A stretch of 8,625 nt of DNA, from the NCBI GenBank assembly GCA_041738875.1, contig JBGSOW010000011.1, positions 1-8,625 on the forward strand. Reading direction: 5' to 3'. The notes below the pieces were generated by a model. It was given only the letters and a program-made list of their open reading frames with translations, did no database searches and was not told the DNA's origin. Positions 6,399 through 8,625 of this stretch are shown here, piece after piece; position 1 is the first letter of the stretch; each line of letters opens with the position of its first letter. The position numbers and the translations under genes are program-made. Source of the stretch: JBGSOW01 sp041738875. Lineage in GTDB: Bacteria > Patescibacteriota > Dojkabacteria > CALFHW01.

Positions 6399-7130
6399 TT
6401 AATTTTGTATTAGTTTATTAATTAATTCGCGGGCAGCACCGATACTTGCTCCAGAATCAAATAACTTTTTCATCGAGATAAATAGTTCGCTGTTTTTCAC
6501 TTCAATTTTGAAGTCTTGGGTCTGGTTAAGTACGCTTGCGAGCAGATAGTTTGCCGTTGGACGTTTTAGTTCGGAGTTTTCGAAACTTGTAAGCACTTGC
6601 TCAGCAAGCGTATCGAGAGTATCGAAATACGTCGAATCAAATACGAATTTATCTTCTAAATTTAAATCAACACCCACTCCGTAGAATTTTAGTGTTGATT
6701 TCAGCTGCTTTAGAGACGTTCCAATTTCACCAAAATCATCCAAGTTATTTCTAGCAACCACGATAATATGGTCAAATTCACTTCCAGTTTTGTTGATTTT
6801 TAATGATTTGGTATTTAATTCGCCAGTTCCTACTTGGAAATACATATTTAATTTACCTTCTGAAACTTCCCATTCTACATTTTCAACAACAGCGTCATCC
6901 GTTGCAAGGCTAATCTGATAGTGGCTTGGCTCAATTTTATTCAATATCGAAACATTCGGGATAACTGCCTTCAATGCTTCTTCCACCTGAGAATCCGAGT
7001 TTAGAGCTATTCTAACGTTTTTAGCCTGTTCTCTAAAATTACTATATACTGCTGCAATTGCTAAGATTTCATGCACTGCAACATTTCTTGGTATGAGTAT
7101 GAGTGGATTTGTTGCGTTCGGTAGAGCCAT
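6399..7130 (-). CDS. Catalytically inactive DHH-phosphoesterase-like protein (pseudoenzyme)
   Basis: 243 residues, soluble. The whole length can be laid over the DHH domain of NrnA/RecJ-type phosphoesterases. Motif I 'THxxPDGDAlgSxlAly' corresponds to PRNVAVHEILAIAAVY (14-29), without the metal-binding Asp residues. The hairpin VENVEWEVSEGKLNMYFQ (82-99) is well kept. Motif II 'DliixLDxxdxxxlG' corresponds to DHIIVVARNNLDDFG (120-134), with the key Asp lost. Motif III 'inIDHHxsNxxFGxxnlvd' corresponds to VGVDLNLEDKFVFDS (152-166), where DHH has become D155-L-N. The following helix (FDTLDTLAEQVL) and YLLASVLNQTQDF (195-206) match 'AsSTaEivyeLl' and 'xLLtGixsDTGxF', the latter also lacking its Asp. 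The fold should be kept and the hydrolase activity lost, so a binding or structural role is more likely. It is the first gene of a - strand operon, divergent from the sortase; the ATG at 7130 is clear and has no Shine-Dalgarno. The family link is from memory. Confidence 0.55.
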   Translation of the reverse strand: MALPNATNPLILIPRNVAVHEILAIAAVYSNFREQAKNVRIALNSDSQVEEALKAVIPNVSILNKIEPSHYQISLATDDAVVENVEWEVSEGKLNMYFQVGTGELNTKSLKINKTGSEFDHIIVVARNNLDDFGEIGTSLKQLKSTLKFYGVGVDLNLEDKFVFDSTYFDTLDTLAEQVLTSFENSELKRPTANYLLASVLNQTQDFKIEVKNSELFISMKKLFDSGASIGAARELINKLIQN

Positions 7131-7208
7131 TTGTAGTAATTAAAAATTTAACTTACAGGACAGATTATTGCTCAATGATACCACGAAATGGCTAAATTTC
7201 ACTCAAAA

Positions 7209-7217
7209 TGTTATAAT
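7209..7217 (+). promoter_or_regulatory. Extended -10 promoter upstream of the sortase gene
   Basis: TGTTATAAT (7209-7217) is a perfect extended -10 element (TGnTATAAT), which can work without a -35 box; none of quality is seen 16-18 bp upstream. The predicted start is near 7224, giving a ~52-nt leader before the ATG at 7276. A second hexamer, TATATA (7264-7269), sits 6 bp before the ATG and could give a leaderless transcript. Confidence 0.5.
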
Positions 7218-7275
7218 ACTATAGGATATTAATGATCGGATTTAAATTTGCTAACACGAAATATATATACTTACT

Positions 7276-7965
7276 ATGTATAGATTTCATTTATTAGTTA
7301 GAAAACTCTTTGCCCAAAGTTCAGAGCTTCTAAAGCCTGGATTCGAGCCGTTGGCAATAAGAACTGCAGCTTTCGTGATATTTATTCTTTGCTCAATTTT
7401 GTTAACTTTACAGTTTGTTCCATTTCAGACGTTGGGAAGTCTTGCGGGAAGCGAGAATCTGAATAATATCAACCGACTTATCAACCCAGTTAATGCGAAT
7501 TCCCTCGAAATTTTAGATGTATCTGCGACTACTGACTTTAGATTGGAGATTCCAAAAGTTGCAGTAAACATGTCGGTCGCCGAGAATGTCGACCCGGTAA
7601 ATGAAGCAATTTATGGACCAGTAATTGAAAGAAAAATTGCTCATGGAAAATACACAAGATTGCCTGATGAAGCCAAAATAGATGGAAATGTGTACCTTTT
7701 TGCACATAGAGATGGATATGTGAATGGCAATTATGTAGGATTTTTCTCGAGATTGGACGAGCTTAACGTTGGGGATGAGGCAGTTATCACTTACGCAGGT
7801 GAAAAGTATGGGTATGTTTTCTTGCGTAATTTTGTGATTGCACCACACGAAGTGTGGGTCTACAACGGCGAATCGCAAAGTCCTATGCTGTCTTTGCAAA
7901 CTTGTGAAAATGGCGAATCGCAAAGGTTGATCGTGCAATTTGCACTTAAATCAGTTTCTAAATAG
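7276..7965 (+). CDS. Sortase family transpeptidase
   Basis: 229 residues. A single membrane helix at about residues 29-47 anchors the protein, with the catalytic domain outside the cell. The sortase barrel covers ~85-226: LEIPKVAVNMSV opens it. The catalytic His is H144 in LFAHRDG, the nucleophile Cys is C210 in LSLQTCENG, and the Arg is R217 in SQRLIVQF, so the triad is complete. Sortases cut surface proteins at an LPxTG-like motif and join them to the cell wall or to another protein. The single N-terminal anchor and compact domain suggest class D, E or an unclassified CPR group. No protein in this window carries an LPxTG motif with a membrane tail, so its substrates are elsewhere. It is transcribed alone, divergent from the DHH-like pair, and ends 17 bp before the convergent methionine aminopeptidase gene. 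Confidence 0.9.
   Translation: MYRFHLLVRKLFAQSSELLKPGFEPLAIRTAAFVIFILCSILLTLQFVPFQTLGSLAGSENLNNINRLINPVNANSLEILDVSATTDFRLEIPKVAVNMSVAENVDPVNEAIYGPVIERKIAHGKYTRLPDEAKIDGNVYLFAHRDGYVNGNYVGFFSRLDELNVGDEAVITYAGEKYGYVFLRNFVIAPHEVWVYNGESQSPMLSLQTCENGESQRLIVQFALKSVSK
7867..7925 (+). repeat. 14-bp in-frame direct repeat inside the sortase gene
   Basis: GGCGAATCGCAAAG occurs at 7867-7880 and 7912-7925, 45 bp (15 codons) apart, encoding Gly-Glu-Ser-Gln on either side of the catalytic Cys. The second copy leads into the catalytic Arg. It is probably coincidence or a small conversion event. Confidence 0.5.
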
Positions 7966-7982
7966 CATTTTCTGCCAAGCTT

Positions 7983-8625
7983 TTAGCTTTTAATAATTGG
8001 CCAGTCTTGCGTTGGTGTAATTATTTCGGGCTTATCTGCAACTATAACCATGTATTCAAACCATGAGCATAGATCGCCATTTTTTGTACGTACCGTCCAT
8101 TTGTCTGCGTCGGTTCTGATACGGGCGGAACCGTCTACGATTTGTGCTTCAACGCATAGAACCATGTCTTTTTTCAAAATTTCGCCCTTCCCTTCGCGAC
8201 CGTAAGCTGGAAGCTCAGGTTCTTCATGCAGGCTTCGGCCAATTCCGTGCCCAATATACTCTCGTACGACTTTGTAACCGGCAAGCTCACTAACGCTTTG
8301 CATAGCATATCCCAGATCTCCCGTATGTCCGCCGGGTTTAGCAAGTTTTGCGCTGTTGAGAACTGCAAGTTTTGAAATCTCAAGTAGTTTTTTCAATCTG
8401 TTTGACACTTCGCCGATTCCGATACTAACGCAGTGATCGCTGTAGTAGCCTTGATGTATAACGCCGAAATCTAAAGTTACGATATCTCCGCTTCTAATTA
8501 CTTTTTCACGCGTCGCAAATCCATGCACCACTTCGTCATTTACACATACACTCAAACTACTCGGGAAAGGTGGCATATCTTGCGGTGCGTAGTTTTTAAA
8601 TGCAGGTTTCACACCATAATCAACA
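7983..8625 (-). CDS. map: Methionine aminopeptidase, type I (partial at 5' end)
   Basis: The frame runs to the window edge without a stop, so the N-terminus is missing. A GTG at 8612 encodes an internal Val (VDYGVKPAF), not the start. The enzyme removes the initiator Met from new proteins in the cytoplasm using two metal ions. Family motifs in order: SVNDEVVHG-like VCVNDEVVHGF with the active-site His; TLDFGVIHQGYYSDHC with the two metal-binding Asp residues 11 apart, as in E. coli D97/D108; YIGHGIGRSLHEEPELPAYG with the metal-binding His and the second His; VLCVEAQIV with the Glu of the usual 'IEPm'; and WFEYMVIV with the final Glu of 'fEHTvlV'. All five metal ligands are therefore present, though IEP reads VEA and EHT reads EYM. 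The TAA lies at 7983-7985, and the gene converges on the sortase. Confidence 0.93.
   Translation of the reverse strand, partial: VDYGVKPAFKNYAPQDMPPFPSSLSVCVNDEVVHGFATREKVIRSGDIVTLDFGVIHQGYYSDHCVSIGIGEVSNRLKKLLEISKLAVLNSAKLAKPGGHTGDLGYAMQSVSELAGYKVVREYIGHGIGRSLHEEPELPAYGREGKGEILKKDMVLCVEAQIVDGSARIRTDADKWTVRTKNGDLCSWFEYMVIVADKPEIITPTQDWPIIKS

Noticed and set aside
7137..7165. Promoter for the 243-aa gene on the - strand (TAATTA six bases before the ATG)
   Set aside because: The -10 match is poor and no -35 box fits at 17 bp; chance match in AT-rich DNA is as likely.
7513..7938. 141-codon open frame antisense to the sortase
   Set aside because: It is fully within the sortase gene, whose triad is complete, and its translation has no recognisable domain.
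7966..8002. Possible bidirectional terminator between the sortase and map genes (GCCAA ... TTGGC and runs of T)
   Set aside because: The stem is only 5 bp with a 20-nt loop and extends into the map coding region; too weak to call.

Overview
The window is AT-rich (GC judged by eye to be around 40%) and reads as a compact bacterial chromosome segment, most likely from a Candidate Phyla Radiation (Patescibacteria) organism. This rests on gene character rather than a marker gene: a divergent DnaG C-terminus, a membrane-anchored SIMPL protein, a short FtsK/SpoIIIE, a sortase with no accessory genes, divergent DHH-like proteins, near-absence of Shine-Dalgarno sequences, and very short gaps or overlaps between genes. 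TGA is used as an ordinary stop (end of the response regulator), so this is not a lineage that recodes UGA. A lineage such as Dojkabacteria, Katanobacteria or Microgenomates is possible, but I cannot choose between them.

Layout. Left block, + strand: the 3' end of dnaG (1-693), a SIMPL/DUF541 membrane-anchored protein (774-1574) and a DNA translocase of the FtsK/SpoIIIE family (1625-3958). Middle block: a degenerate histidine-kinase-like protein (4101-4733, +) meets an OmpR/PhoB-type response regulator (4706-5380, -) tail to tail with a 28-bp overlap. Upstream of the regulator on the - strand lie two divergent proteins (5430-6380 and 6399-7130) that look like catalytically dead relatives of DHH phosphoesterases. 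Right block: a sortase (7276-7965, +) divergent from the DHH-like pair, and the 3' part of a type I methionine aminopeptidase gene (7983-8625, -) that runs out of the window.

The most interesting part is 4008-5419. The kinase-like protein keeps an H-box (H38) but has lost the key N-box Asn and both glycine boxes. It therefore looks like a Spo0B/ChpT-type histidine phosphotransferase rather than a kinase. Its promoter and the response regulator's promoter carry the same tandem TGTAA half-sites at 11-bp spacing, each ending exactly 10 bp before the -10 box. A shared upstream copy matches at 19 of 21 positions. This is the pattern expected for an OmpR/PhoB-family regulator controlling itself and its partner, and it suggests a small phosphorelay module whose input kinase is encoded elsewhere.

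Several genes (774, 1625, 5380) have a -10-like hexamer only 5-6 bp upstream of the start codon and no Shine-Dalgarno sequence, which suggests leaderless mRNAs. No rRNA, tRNA, CRISPR array, transposon or convincing intrinsic terminator was found.
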